Shown: positions 7,671 to 14,911 of the stretch, piece by piece
How positions within the stretch are numbered: the first letter of the stretch is position 1
Layout: each line of letters begins with the position of its first letter
Assembly: GCA_035758545.1 (NCBI GenBank)
Contig: DASTWQ010000086.1
Location: forward strand, 1-20,448
Direction: 5' to 3'
Source: JAFDVN01 sp035758545
GTDB lineage: Bacteria > Acidobacteriota > Holophagae > Holophagales > Holophagaceae
Length of the DNA: 20,448 bases
Position numbers and translations under genes: made by a program
Notes under the pieces: generated by a model
Told to the model about the DNA's origin: nothing
What the model saw: the letters and a program-made list of their open reading frames with translations, nothing else
Database searches by the model: none

Positions 7671-8872
7671 GACGCTTCTCCGGCCTGCGCGGACAGCAGC
7701 TGGGCGACGCCGAAGACCTTGCCGAAGGCCGCGGCCTCCTCGCCGGTCCAGAGCTTGTTCTCCTCGCCGTAGCGGGCGATCCGGGGATCCATGAGCGAGT
7801 GGGGGGAGCGCACGCCGTCCACGGCGGCGACGCGGGGATGGAGGGTCATCCGAACTTCGCCCGTGACCCGGCCCTGACTGGAGGCGAGGAAGGCCTCCAG
7901 GTCCTTCACGAGCGGATCGAAGGCCTTGCCCTCGTGCAGCATCGCCCCGTAGAGCTGGCCCAGCTGCTCCTTCCAGAAGAGCTGGGGCCCCGAGAGCACG
8001 AGCTTCTCCAGCTCCCGGTGGGCCTGGATTAGCAGGTGCGCCGCCGGGGCCTCGAAGCCCACCCGGCCCTTGATGCCGAGGATCGTGTCCCCCAGGTGGA
8101 TGCCCCGGCCCAGGCCGTAGGCCCGGCCCAGGGTGTTCAGCCGCTCGATCAGCGCGACGGGGTCGAGGGCCTCGCCGTCCAGCGAGACGGGCACGCCCTG
8201 ATGGAAGCCGAGGCGGAGGGAGACGGGGGCCGGCGCGGCCACGGGCCCGCCGGGGTAGGCCTCCTCCGGCAGCGCGTCCCAGCTGGTGAGGGTCTCGCGC
8301 CCACCGACGGAGCTGCCCCAGAGGCCCTCATTGACGGAATACAAGTTGGTCTTCGCCGGCACCTCGATCCCGCGCTCAGCGAGGAAGGCCACCTCCTGGG
8401 TCCGGCTCCAGCCCAGGCTCCGCACGGGCGCCAGGATGGGCAGGCCCGGCAGCAGGGCCTGGAACGCCACGTCGAACCGCACCTGGTCGTTGCCCGCGCC
8501 GGTGGAGCCGTGGGCCACGGCGTCCACGCCGAGCTCCCGGGCCGCCTCGGCGACGAGGCGCGCCTGGCAGATCCGCTCCGCGCTCACCGAGAGCGGATAG
8601 GTCTGGCCCCGGAGGGTGTTGCCGAAGAGGAGGTATTTGAGCGTCCCGTCGAAGAGCCGGGCCCGAGCGTCCACGGTGCGGTGCTCGGCGCCGAGCTTCG
8701 CGGCGAGGGCCTTGATGCGGGCCAGCTCCGCGGCGCCGAAGCCGCCGGTGTCCACGGTGATCGTGGCGACGTTCCACCCCTCCGCCTGCAGCCAGAGGGC
8801 GCAGAAGGTGGTGTCGAGGCCGCCGGAGAAGGCGAGGAGGACGGTGCCCTTCGAGGGCGGGGTCGGGGTCAT
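7667..8872 (-). CDS. argG: argininosuccinate synthase
   Basis: ArgG joins citrulline and aspartate using ATP. The 401-residue product has the PP-loop AFSGGLDT (14-21), the GSTGAGNDQVRF block (122-133) and YSVNEGLWGSS (178-188) followed by GGRETL. The last block differs from the common NLWG-S-E-GG-LEDP form of proteobacterial enzymes and matches, as far as I remember, the Bacteroidota type (INKG-WGTSVGGKETL). Length is normal. The ATG at 8872 follows the argH stop by 2 bases, with AGGA 6 bases upstream inside the end of argH. Its own stop overlaps the start of the P-loop gene by 4 bases. Confidence 0.96.
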   Translation of the reverse strand: MTPTPPSKGTVLLAFSGGLDTTFCALWLQAEGWNVATITVDTGGFGAAELARIKALAAKLGAEHRTVDARARLFDGTLKYLLFGNTLRGQTYPLSVSAERICQARLVAEAARELGVDAVAHGSTGAGNDQVRFDVAFQALLPGLPILAPVRSLGWSRTQEVAFLAERGIEVPAKTNLYSVNEGLWGSSVGGRETLTSWDALPEEAYPGGPVAAPAPVSLRLGFHQGVPVSLDGEALDPVALIERLNTLGRAYGLGRGIHLGDTILGIKGRVGFEAPAAHLLIQAHRELEKLVLSGPQLFWKEQLGQLYGAMLHEGKAFDPLVKDLEAFLASSQGRVTGEVRMTLHPRVAAVDGVRSPHSLMDPRIARYGEENKLWTGEEAAAFGKVFGVAQLLSAQAGEAS

Positions 8873-8874
8873 GG

Positions 8875-10224
8875 TCAGTCCTGGAAGAGGGAGGTCGCGG
8901 TCTGATGGAGGGCGCCGCGGCGGCCGGCGAGCCAGGCCTGGTGCCGGGCCAGCTCCAGGCGGGCGGCGGATGCGAGGGGCGCGACCGGCGGCGGGCCGGC
9001 GGCGGTGCGGTCCGGCGCGAAGGATCCGTCCGCAAGCCGGGAGGCCACGGCGCGGTAGGCCTGGCGGAAGGGCGTGCCATCGGCCGAGAGACGGAAGGCC
9101 TCATTGGCGGCGTAGAGCTCGTCGGTGCAGGCGGCGGACGCGGCGGCCAGGTCCGGCTCCAGGCCCTCCACCAGCCGCGTCAGCACGGCCAGCATCTCCC
9201 GGGCGATGCGCACCGCGTCCATCAGAGGCTTCTTCAGGAGCTGGAAGTCCCGGTGGTAGCTGGAGGGCAGGCCGCCGGCGATCCGCTCCACCGTGGCCCC
9301 GAGGCCCCGGAGTTCCCGGGACCGGCCGCGGACCAGCTCCAGGGCGTCGGGGTTGCGCTTCTGGGGCATGAGGCTGGAGCCGGTGGTGAAGGCCGCGGGC
9401 AGCTTCAGGAAGCCGAAGCCTTCGGCGCCGTAGAGGCAGCCATCCCAGGCCAGCTTCTCAAGGGTGAGGCTGAGGCTCGTGAGCCAGGTGAGGAGGGCAC
9501 CTTCGCCGCGGCCGCGGCCGTTCTGGACGTCCAGCGGGTTGCGTTGCACCCGCGAGAACCCGAGCCGCCGGGCGGCCTCGGTCCGGTCGAAGGGCAGGGG
9601 CGAGCCGAAGCCCGCCGCCGAGTGGGCTGGGGAGCGGTCCAGCCGCGCGTCCACCGCCTTGAGGGCCTCCAGCTCCTCCAGCAGGGCCTCGGCGAAGGCC
9701 TCGGCCCAGAGCCCGAAGCTGCTGGGCATGGCCCGCCGCAAGTGGGTGAGGCCCGGCAGCGGCGCGTCGCCATGGCGCTCGGCGAAGGCAAGCAAAGCCC
9801 CGGCGAGGGCGGTGGCATCCTCGCCGAGGTCCACCACCGCCGTCCGCATCCAGAGCCGCAGGGCGAGGGCCACCTGCTCGTTCCGGCTGCGGCCCAGGTG
9901 GATCTTCGCGCCGGTGGCGCCCAGGGCTTCCGTGAGCTTCGCCTCCAGCAGGGTGTGGCCGTCCTCCAGCGCCGGCGGGATGGCGAGGGCGCCGACCTCG
10001 GCGGCGGCCTTCAGCTTTCCCAGCTCGGCGACGAGGGCCTTGGCCTCGGTCTCCGGCAGCAGGCCCGCGGCCGCGAGGCTCCGGGCATGGGCGGCGCTCG
10101 CCAGGCAGTCGAAGGGCAGCAGCGCCAGGTCCGTGACGGGATCCTCGCCGACGGTGAACCGGTGCACCAGCGCGTCCACGGATTCGCTGGCGGATCCGCC
10201 CTTGGACCACAGCACCTCAGGCAT
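8875..10224 (-). CDS. argH: argininosuccinate lyase
   Basis: ArgH splits argininosuccinate into arginine and fumarate, the last step of the pathway. The 449-residue product carries the superfamily signature GSSLMPQKRNPD (282-293, with the catalytic Ser), HLGRSRNEQV (109-118, usually HTGRSRNDQV) and THLRRAMPSSFGLW (160-173, His161). The MPSSFGLW and SAAGFGSPLPFDRT (202-215) blocks resemble Bacteroidota ArgH rather than E. coli ArgH. The argE stop lies inside the first codons of argH (8-base overlap), so translation is coupled. Confidence 0.95.
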   Translation of the reverse strand: MPEVLWSKGGSASESVDALVHRFTVGEDPVTDLALLPFDCLASAAHARSLAAAGLLPETEAKALVAELGKLKAAAEVGALAIPPALEDGHTLLEAKLTEALGATGAKIHLGRSRNEQVALALRLWMRTAVVDLGEDATALAGALLAFAERHGDAPLPGLTHLRRAMPSSFGLWAEAFAEALLEELEALKAVDARLDRSPAHSAAGFGSPLPFDRTEAARRLGFSRVQRNPLDVQNGRGRGEGALLTWLTSLSLTLEKLAWDGCLYGAEGFGFLKLPAAFTTGSSLMPQKRNPDALELVRGRSRELRGLGATVERIAGGLPSSYHRDFQLLKKPLMDAVRIAREMLAVLTRLVEGLEPDLAAASAACTDELYAANEAFRLSADGTPFRQAYRAVASRLADGSFAPDRTAAGPPPVAPLASAARLELARHQAWLAGRRGALHQTATSLFQD

Positions 10225-11296
10225 GGACGGCCTCCTTCAGGAAGGCGGGGACCAGGGCCCGGTAGAAGGCGAGGCCCGCCTCCAGCTCCGCGAGGGTGAG
10301 GTACTCGTCGGCCCGGTGGCTGCGGTGGGTGTCGCCGGGTCCGACCTTCACCGCCGGCAGGTCGCCGAGGAAGGCCCAGTCCGAGGCCGTGGCGCTGCCC
10401 ACGGGCGCCTTCCGCACCGCGGCGGCCAGGGCGGCCTGCACGAGGGGATGGGCGGGATCCGTCGCCTTGGGACGGTAGCGCGTGGAGTGGATGGCGATCT
10501 CGCTCTCCAGGACCTCGGCGAGGCTCGCGGCGAGGGCGTCGTGGTCCAGGTTCGGCGTGGTCCGCAGGTCCACGAAGAACTCGCAGGCGTCGGGCACCTG
10601 GTTCCGGGCCCGGCCGCCCTGGATCACCGTGGCCTGGGCCCGGGTCTCGCCGAGCAGCGGATGGGGCTCGAAGCGCAGCGCTTCCAGCTTGAGGATGTCC
10701 CGGGCCGCCCGGTGGACGGCGTTCACGGCGCCGAGGGCGTGGGCGTGGGCGGTGTGGGCCGCCTCGCCCTTCGCGGTGCACCTCAGCATCAGCAGGCCCC
10801 GCTGGGCCGCGCAGACCTGCAGGCCCGTGGGCTCGCCCACCACGGCGCCGTCGAGGGGGCCGAGCTGGTCGAGGATCGTGGCGACGCCCGCACCGCCGGT
10901 CTCCTCCTCCGCGGTGAAGGCGAAGACGGCGGTGCCCGCGGCGGGCGGCGCCTCGAGCAGCGAGATCGCCGTCAGCGCCATGGCGGCGAGGCAGCCCTTG
11001 GCGTCGTTGGCGCCGAGGCCGTGGAGGCGGCCGCCGCGCCACTCGGGCCGGAAGGGATCCGTGGTCCAGCCGGCGGCCGGGGGCACGGTGTCGAGGTGGG
11101 TGTTGAGCAGGAGGCGGGGCCCGCCCTGGGGGGAGCCCTGGCCCGCACCGACCTCGAACCACAGGTTGTGGCCCTGCCGGTGGACGGCGGCGCCCTTCGA
11201 CGCCAGCAGATCCTGGAGCAGGTCCGCGATCGCGCCCTCCTCCCCGGAGAGGCTGGGGGTGGCGACGAGCCGCTCGAGCAGCGCGGCGGGGGTCAT
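10217..11296 (-). CDS. argE: M20 deacylase, ArgE/DapE type (probable N-acylcitrulline deacylase)
   Basis: A 359-residue cytoplasmic zinc enzyme. Visible active-site parts: His67 and Asp69 in NTHLDTVPP, bridging Asp98 in GANDAKG, catalytic Glu131 and ligand Glu132 in TAEEETGG, Glu155 in GEPT, and His327 in HRSHRADEY. In an operon where the transcarbamylase acts on acylated ornithine, the deacylase should release citrulline from N-acylcitrulline. The C-terminal GPGDTHRSHRADEYL and early NLWFEVG blocks resemble the Bacteroidota enzyme linked to N-succinyl intermediates, so desuccinylation is inferred. The start at 11296 overlaps the argB stop (ATGA); the frame is open farther upstream, to an ATG at 12271, but that would lie across argB and is not used. 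Confidence 0.88.
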   Translation of the reverse strand: MTPAALLERLVATPSLSGEEGAIADLLQDLLASKGAAVHRQGHNLWFEVGAGQGSPQGGPRLLLNTHLDTVPPAAGWTTDPFRPEWRGGRLHGLGANDAKGCLAAMALTAISLLEAPPAAGTAVFAFTAEEETGGAGVATILDQLGPLDGAVVGEPTGLQVCAAQRGLLMLRCTAKGEAAHTAHAHALGAVNAVHRAARDILKLEALRFEPHPLLGETRAQATVIQGGRARNQVPDACEFFVDLRTTPNLDHDALAASLAEVLESEIAIHSTRYRPKATDPAHPLVQAALAAAVRKAPVGSATASDWAFLGDLPAVKVGPGDTHRSHRADEYLTLAELEAGLAFYRALVPAFLKEAVHA

Positions 11297-12198
11297 GGCG
11301 CCACCGGAGCGGCGGAGGCGGTGCCGCTTTCGACCATCGTCCCGCTGCCTTCGTTGGTGAAGATCTCCGTGAGGAGGGCCTCCGGCGAGTGGCCGCCCAC
11401 CAGGTGCGCCGCGGGCACGCCCCCCGTCAGCGCCCGCCGGATGGCGGCGGCCTTGGGGCCCATGCCGCCTTGCAGGGCGCCGCCGGCCTCCAGCGCGTCC
11501 AGCTCGGGAAGGGTGAGGTGGGGGATGAGGGACTCGGGCTTGGCGGCTTCCCGCAGCACGCCCGGCGCGTCCAGCAGGAAGACGAGCTTCTCCGCGCCGA
11601 GGGCCACCGCCAGCTCCGCGGCCACGGTGTCGGCGTTGGTGTTGTAGACGCCGCCCTGGTCGTCGCCGGAGAGGGGCGCCACCACCGGCAGGAAGCCGCC
11701 CTCCAGCAGCCGCTGGAGCACAGCCGGATCCACGGACTGGACGTCGCCCACGAGCCCGAAGTCCACGGGGCCCGAGGCCGTGGTCACCGGCGGGCGCCGG
11801 GCGGCCTGGAGCAGACCCGCGTCCACGCCCGAGAGGCCCACGGCAGGGATGCCGCTGGCCCGCAGGTCCGCCAGGAGCCGGGTGTGCTCCGTGCCGGCGA
11901 GCACCATCTGGGCCGCCTCCAGCACCGCCGGGCTCGTCACCCGCCGGCCGCCCACCTTCTCCACGGGCAGGGCCAGCTTCTCGCAGAGGGCGTCCAGGGC
12001 GGGGCCGCCGCCGTGCACCAGCACCACGCGGATGGAGAAGCTCCAGAGCAGGGAGATCTGCCGGCCCAGGGCCCGGGACGCGCTCCGGTCCTCCAGCAGG
12101 GCGCCGCCCACCTTCAGGACGAAGGTGCGGTTGCGGAACCGCCGCACGTAGGCCGCGGCGGAGTGGAGCAGCTCGTAGGGATCGGGGGCGAGGGGCAT
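11293..12198 (-). CDS. argB: N-acylglutamate kinase
   Basis: ArgB phosphorylates the side-chain carboxyl of N-acylglutamate, the usual control point of the pathway. The 301-residue product has Lys29 in KVGG (29-32), HGGGPALDAL (62-71), NTNADTVA (186-193) and Lys249 in GGMGPKAAA, all of the amino-acid kinase fold. About 20 residues precede the first strand and form a probable helix ending in AAAYVRRFRNRTF; such an N-terminal helix is found in the arginine-inhibited hexameric kinases, so feedback inhibition is plausible. The C-terminal TEIFTNEGSGTM is also kept. AAGGA stands 7 bases before the ATG at 12198, and an 11-base gap separates it from the transcarbamylase gene. Confidence 0.94.
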   Translation of the reverse strand: MPLAPDPYELLHSAAAYVRRFRNRTFVLKVGGALLEDRSASRALGRQISLLWSFSIRVVLVHGGGPALDALCEKLALPVEKVGGRRVTSPAVLEAAQMVLAGTEHTRLLADLRASGIPAVGLSGVDAGLLQAARRPPVTTASGPVDFGLVGDVQSVDPAVLQRLLEGGFLPVVAPLSGDDQGGVYNTNADTVAAELAVALGAEKLVFLLDAPGVLREAAKPESLIPHLTLPELDALEAGGALQGGMGPKAAAIRRALTGGVPAAHLVGGHSPEALLTEIFTNEGSGTMVESGTASAAPVAP

Positions 12199-12209
12199 GG
12201 TCGGGTCCT

Positions 12210-13205
12210 TCAGGCGGTGAACATGCGGGCCAGCAGGGCCCGCTGCACGTGGAAGCGGTTCTCGGCTTCAAGCACGACGCGGCTCCAGGGGCCGTCGAGG
12301 ACGCTGTCGTGGACCTCGAGGTTGCGGCGCACCGGCAGGCAGTGGAGGAAGATGGCGTCCTCCGCGGCCGCCTTCAGGTGCGCGGCGGTGGGCATCCAGG
12401 CGGCGAGGTCCCGCATCGGGAGGGCCGCCGCGGCGCCTCCGGGGGCCGTCGCCGGCCCCCAGGCCTTGGCGCAGACAGCCTTCGCGCCCTTCAGGGCCGC
12501 GGCCTGGTCCGTGGTGAAGGTCACGGAGCCGCCGGCGGCGGCGGCGTAGGCCACGGCCTCGGCCCGGACCTCCGGGTTCAGCTCGTAGCCCTGCGGCGCG
12601 GCGACGGTGATGTCGGCGCCACAGGTGGCGGCGGTGAGCAGGAAGGAGTTGGGCACGGCCTTGGGCAGGGGCTTCAGGTGGGGCGCCCAGGTGAGGGCCA
12701 CGGGCACCTTCGTCGTGCCGAAGGCCTCCTGCACGGTGAGCAGGTCCGCGAGGCCCTGGCAGGGGTGCTCCCGGGCGCTCTCCATGGAGATCACGGGCAC
12801 GGGGCTGTGGGCCCGGAAGGCGGCGATGACGGGATCCCGCTCGTCCTCGGCGTCCGAGGCGCCGCTGGAGAAGGTCCGCACCGCGAGGGCGTCGGCGTAC
12901 CGCGCGAGGACGGGCACCGCCTCCTTGATGTGCTCCGCCCGGTCGCCGTCCATGACGACGCCGTCCCGGTCCTCCAGCTTCCAGGTGCCGTTGCCGACTT
13001 CCAGGACGATCGCGTTCCCGCCGTGGCGCAGCATGGCCGCCTCGAAGCTCGCCCGGGTCCGCAGCGAGGGATTGAAGAAGACCATGGCGAGGAGCTTGTC
13101 CTCGAAGATCCGGCCGGGGGCCTTGCGCTTCCAGGCCGCGGCCTGGGTGAGGATCTCCGCGGCGCCCTCCGGTCCGAGGTCCCTGAGGTGGGTGATATGG
13201 CTCAT
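12210..13205 (-). CDS. argF': N-acylornithine transcarbamylase, probably N-succinylornithine type
   Basis: This 331-residue enzyme transfers carbamoyl from carbamoyl phosphate to acylated ornithine. Carbamoyl-phosphate motifs are SLRTR (47-51), HPCQ (147-150), HCLPVRR (288-294) and Arg317 in EAENRFH. Loops GTWKLEDRDGVVMDGD (73-88) and TWAPHLKPLPKAVPNS (172-187) place it with the acylornithine enzymes, not classical ornithine transcarbamylase. Residue 90 is Ala: the Xanthomonas acetylornithine enzyme has Glu92 there, the Bacteroides fragilis succinylornithine enzyme Pro90, and changing Glu92 to Ala was reported to switch specificity to succinylornithine. The carboxylated Lys302 of the Xanthomonas enzyme also appears replaced (Glu297). 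Hence a succinylornithine role is inferred. Its start overlaps the argD stop (ATGA). Confidence 0.9.
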   Translation of the reverse strand: MSHITHLRDLGPEGAAEILTQAAAWKRKAPGRIFEDKLLAMVFFNPSLRTRASFEAAMLRHGGNAIVLEVGNGTWKLEDRDGVVMDGDRAEHIKEAVPVLARYADALAVRTFSSGASDAEDERDPVIAAFRAHSPVPVISMESAREHPCQGLADLLTVQEAFGTTKVPVALTWAPHLKPLPKAVPNSFLLTAATCGADITVAAPQGYELNPEVRAEAVAYAAAAGGSVTFTTDQAAALKGAKAVCAKAWGPATAPGGAAAALPMRDLAAWMPTAAHLKAAAEDAIFLHCLPVRRNLEVHDSVLDGPWSRVVLEAENRFHVQRALLARMFTA

Positions 13206-14341
13206 GCGGCCTCCGCCGGGAAGGCGTGGATGGCCTCGACGAGGGCGTCGAGGGCGGTGTCGGTGATCGTGAGGGGTGGCATCAGCCGCACGATGGCGGG
13301 ATCCTGGGCGCCGCCGGCGAGGATGCCCCGCCGGAAGAGGTGGGCCTTCAGCGCCGCGCCGTCCGCGGTCTCGAGCCCGAGGAGCAGGCCCTGGCCCCGC
13401 AGGGCCCGCACGGCGCTGCCCTGGAGCCGGTTCCGGAGCTGGCGCTCCGCCTCGGTGGCGCGCGTCATCAGGGACTCCGAGGCGATCACCTGGAGCGTCG
13501 CGAGGAGCGCCGCGCAGGCCAGGGGCCCGCCGCCGAAGGTGGAGCCCAGGTCGCCGGGCTTCAGGGCCGAGGCCACGGCCTCGGTCATCAGCACGGCGCC
13601 CATGGGCACGCCGCTGGCGAGGGCCTTGGCGGCGGTGATCAGGTCGGGCTTCACGCCGAAGGCCTGGGCCGCGAAGGGCGCGCCGAGGCGCCCCATGCCC
13701 GTCTGCACCTCGTCGAAGATCAGCAGCGCGCCGCTGCGGTCGCAGGCGGATCGCAGGCCCTGGAGCCAGCTGGGCTCTGCCGCCCGCACGCCGGCCATGC
13801 TCTGGATGGGCTCGACGATCACCGCGGCGACCTCCGAGAGGTCGGCGGCGGCGAGCGCCGCAGCGTCGTTGAAGGGCAGCCGCGCCACGGGCGCCAGCAG
13901 GCCCTCCAGGGGCGCCTTGAGCGCGGGCGCGTCCGTGGCGGAGAGGGCCAGCAGGGTGCGGCCGTGGAAGGCGCCGTCGAAGGCGAGGATCCGCGTCCGC
14001 CCCGTGAGCTGGATGGCCACCTTGAGGGCGTGCTCATTGGCCTCCGCGCCGCTGTTGCAGAAGAAGACCGAGTCCATCTCGGCGAAGGCGGTGAGCCGCT
14101 CGGCGGCCTCGTGCCGGATGGCCAGGTCCCCGGCGGCGGAGTAGAAGGCCAGGGCCTGGGCCTGGGCGGCGAGGGCCGCCACCACCACCGGATGCCCGTG
14201 GCCGGTGCCGCTGACGCAGTGGCCGCCGTAGAAGTCCAGCCAGGCGCCGCCCCGGTCGTCGAAGACCCGGTCGCCCTCCCCCCGGGCGAGGACGAAGGGG
14301 AAGGGCGCGTAGGTCGGCAGCAGGGCGGGAAGGGGGCTCAT
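13202..14341 (-). CDS. argD: N-acylornithine aminotransferase
   Basis: ArgD converts N-acylglutamate semialdehyde to N-acylornithine using glutamate and PLP. With the ATG at 14341 the product has 379 residues, normal for the family. Motifs: FYGGHCVSGTGHGHP (37-51), NSGAEANE (96-103), FHGRT (125-129), FDEVQTGMGR (209-218), the PLP lysine Lys239 in AAKALASGVP, and STFGGGPLAC (267-276). The frame is open upstream to 14620, but that part runs through the regulatory region and into argR and is not protein-like; the family N-terminus begins near 14341. The Shine-Dalgarno is weak (GGAA). It is the first gene of the operon, behind the promoter and dyads at 14345-14424. Confidence 0.93.
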   Translation of the reverse strand: MSPLPALLPTYAPFPFVLARGEGDRVFDDRGGAWLDFYGGHCVSGTGHGHPVVVAALAAQAQALAFYSAAGDLAIRHEAAERLTAFAEMDSVFFCNSGAEANEHALKVAIQLTGRTRILAFDGAFHGRTLLALSATDAPALKAPLEGLLAPVARLPFNDAAALAAADLSEVAAVIVEPIQSMAGVRAAEPSWLQGLRSACDRSGALLIFDEVQTGMGRLGAPFAAQAFGVKPDLITAAKALASGVPMGAVLMTEAVASALKPGDLGSTFGGGPLACAALLATLQVIASESLMTRATEAERQLRNRLQGSAVRALRGQGLLLGLETADGAALKAHLFRRGILAGGAQDPAIVRLMPPLTITDTALDALVEAIHAFPAEAA

Positions 14342-14344
14342 GCG

Positions 14345-14382
14345 GATTCCATGCATAGGAGCGCATGGAATCGCATATTCCA
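14345..14382. promoter_or_regulatory. overlapping dyads, probable ArgR operators of the arg operon
   Basis: Two inverted repeats share the central sequence GGAAT. The first is GATTCCATGC (14345-14354) with its exact complement at 14363-14372, spacer 8. The second is TGGAAT (14366-14371) with ATTCCA (14377-14382), spacer 5. The second resembles in length and form the E. coli ARG box (TGAAT-N4-ATTCA). They lie between the predicted -10 box and the argD start, where a bound repressor would block transcription; the first could also fold in the mRNA next to the start codon. Confidence 0.55.
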
Positions 14383-14394
14383 GCGCGAATCTGA

Positions 14395-14424
14395 ATAATA
14401 TGCATCTGCACGGATGGGTCGCAA
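14395..14424 (-). promoter_or_regulatory. predicted promoter of the arginine operon
   Basis: On the minus strand TTGCGA (14424-14419; 4 of 6 match to TTGACA) is followed after 18 bases by TATTAT (14400-14395; 5 of 6 match to TATAAT). Transcription would begin near 14388, giving a leader of about 47 bases before the argD ATG that contains both dyads. This is the best sigma-70-like pair I see in the gap; it has not been scored by a model. Confidence 0.45.
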
Positions 14425-14457
14425 GGCCTTTTTTCAGGGGCCCCACCCTGGGGTACC

Positions 14458-14477
14458 CTGCATATGACCTGCATATG
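14458..14477 (+). repeat. tandem CTGCATATG direct repeat over the argR start
   Basis: CTGCATATG occurs at 14458-14466 and again at 14469-14477, 11 bases apart, about one helical turn. The second copy contains the argR start codon. TGCAT/GCAT elements also occur at 14352, 14363, 14373 and 14401 in the same gap. Two half-sites on one DNA face at the start of argR suggest autoregulation by ArgR. Confidence 0.5.
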
Positions 14478-14891
14478 CGCACCGACGACCTCATCCTCCA
14501 GCTCCTGGAAGCCCGGGAGATCACGGACCAGGCCCAGCTCCTGGACCTGCTCACGGCCGCCGGCTGCCACCTCACCCAGCCCACCCTCTCCCGGCACCTG
14601 AAGAAGCTGGGCGTCCGCAAGCACGAGGGCCGCTACCAGCGGCTGGAGGCCGCGGCCGGCGAGCTGGGCGGCGTGGAGATCCGCCTGGCGCCGCCCAACC
14701 TGCTCATCCTCAAGACCGCGCCGGGCTTCGCGCCGGCCACGGCCTACGCCCTCGACGAGCGGGCGCCGAAGGAGCTCGTCGCCGGCACCGTCGCCGGGGA
14801 GGACACGGTCTTCGTCGCCGTCGCGGAGCCCGGCCGCCTGGCCGAGGCCGCGGAGGCCATCGGCCGCCTGCTGGGCAAGCCCCTACACTGA
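14475..14891 (+). CDS. argR: arginine repressor
   Basis: A 138-residue ArgR/AhrC-family regulator that, with arginine as corepressor, should bind operators in the gap it shares with argD. The N-terminal winged helix has the recognition helix TQPTLSRHLKKLGV (34-47), like the family's TQ-T-SRD-ELG. The C-terminal hexamer/arginine domain includes LKTAPGFA (79-86) and GTVAGEDTVFV (104-114), matching GTIAGDDT. I chose the ATG at 14475 because the family begins about 10 residues before the first helix; the frame is open back to 14340 but that stretch is the operator region. No Shine-Dalgarno precedes this ATG, so the mRNA may have a very short leader. Divergent from the arg operon. Confidence 0.92.
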   Translation: MRTDDLILQLLEAREITDQAQLLDLLTAAGCHLTQPTLSRHLKKLGVRKHEGRYQRLEAAAGELGGVEIRLAPPNLLILKTAPGFAPATAYALDERAPKELVAGTVAGEDTVFVAVAEPGRLAEAAEAIGRLLGKPLH

Positions 14892-14911
14892 CCTCTTCCA
14901 AGGAGCCCTGG

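Noticed and set aside
9464..11647. Very long plus-strand open frame (727 codons) opposite argH, argE and argB
   Set aside because: It is antisense to genes with complete catalytic motifs. GC-rich third positions remove stop codons on the opposite strand; the product is low-complexity Ala/Arg/Gly/Ser-rich with no motif.
12249..14144. Plus-strand open frame (631 codons) opposite the transcarbamylase and argD genes
   Set aside because: Same codon-bias shadow; composition is not protein-like and the opposite strand holds well-conserved enzymes.
5623..14341. LysW-carrier type lysine/arginine pathway (lysX, lysZ, lysY, lysJ, lysK)
   Set aside because: There is no small acidic LysW gene and no ATP-grasp LysX, while argG, argH and a transcarbamylase are present.
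14340..14474. N-terminal extension of ArgR to 14340
   Set aside because: ArgR proteins begin just before the first helix; the extension would be translated operator DNA.
14342..14620. N-terminal extension of ArgD to 14620
   Set aside because: It would cover the operator region and the start of argR; the ArgD family N-terminus matches 14341.
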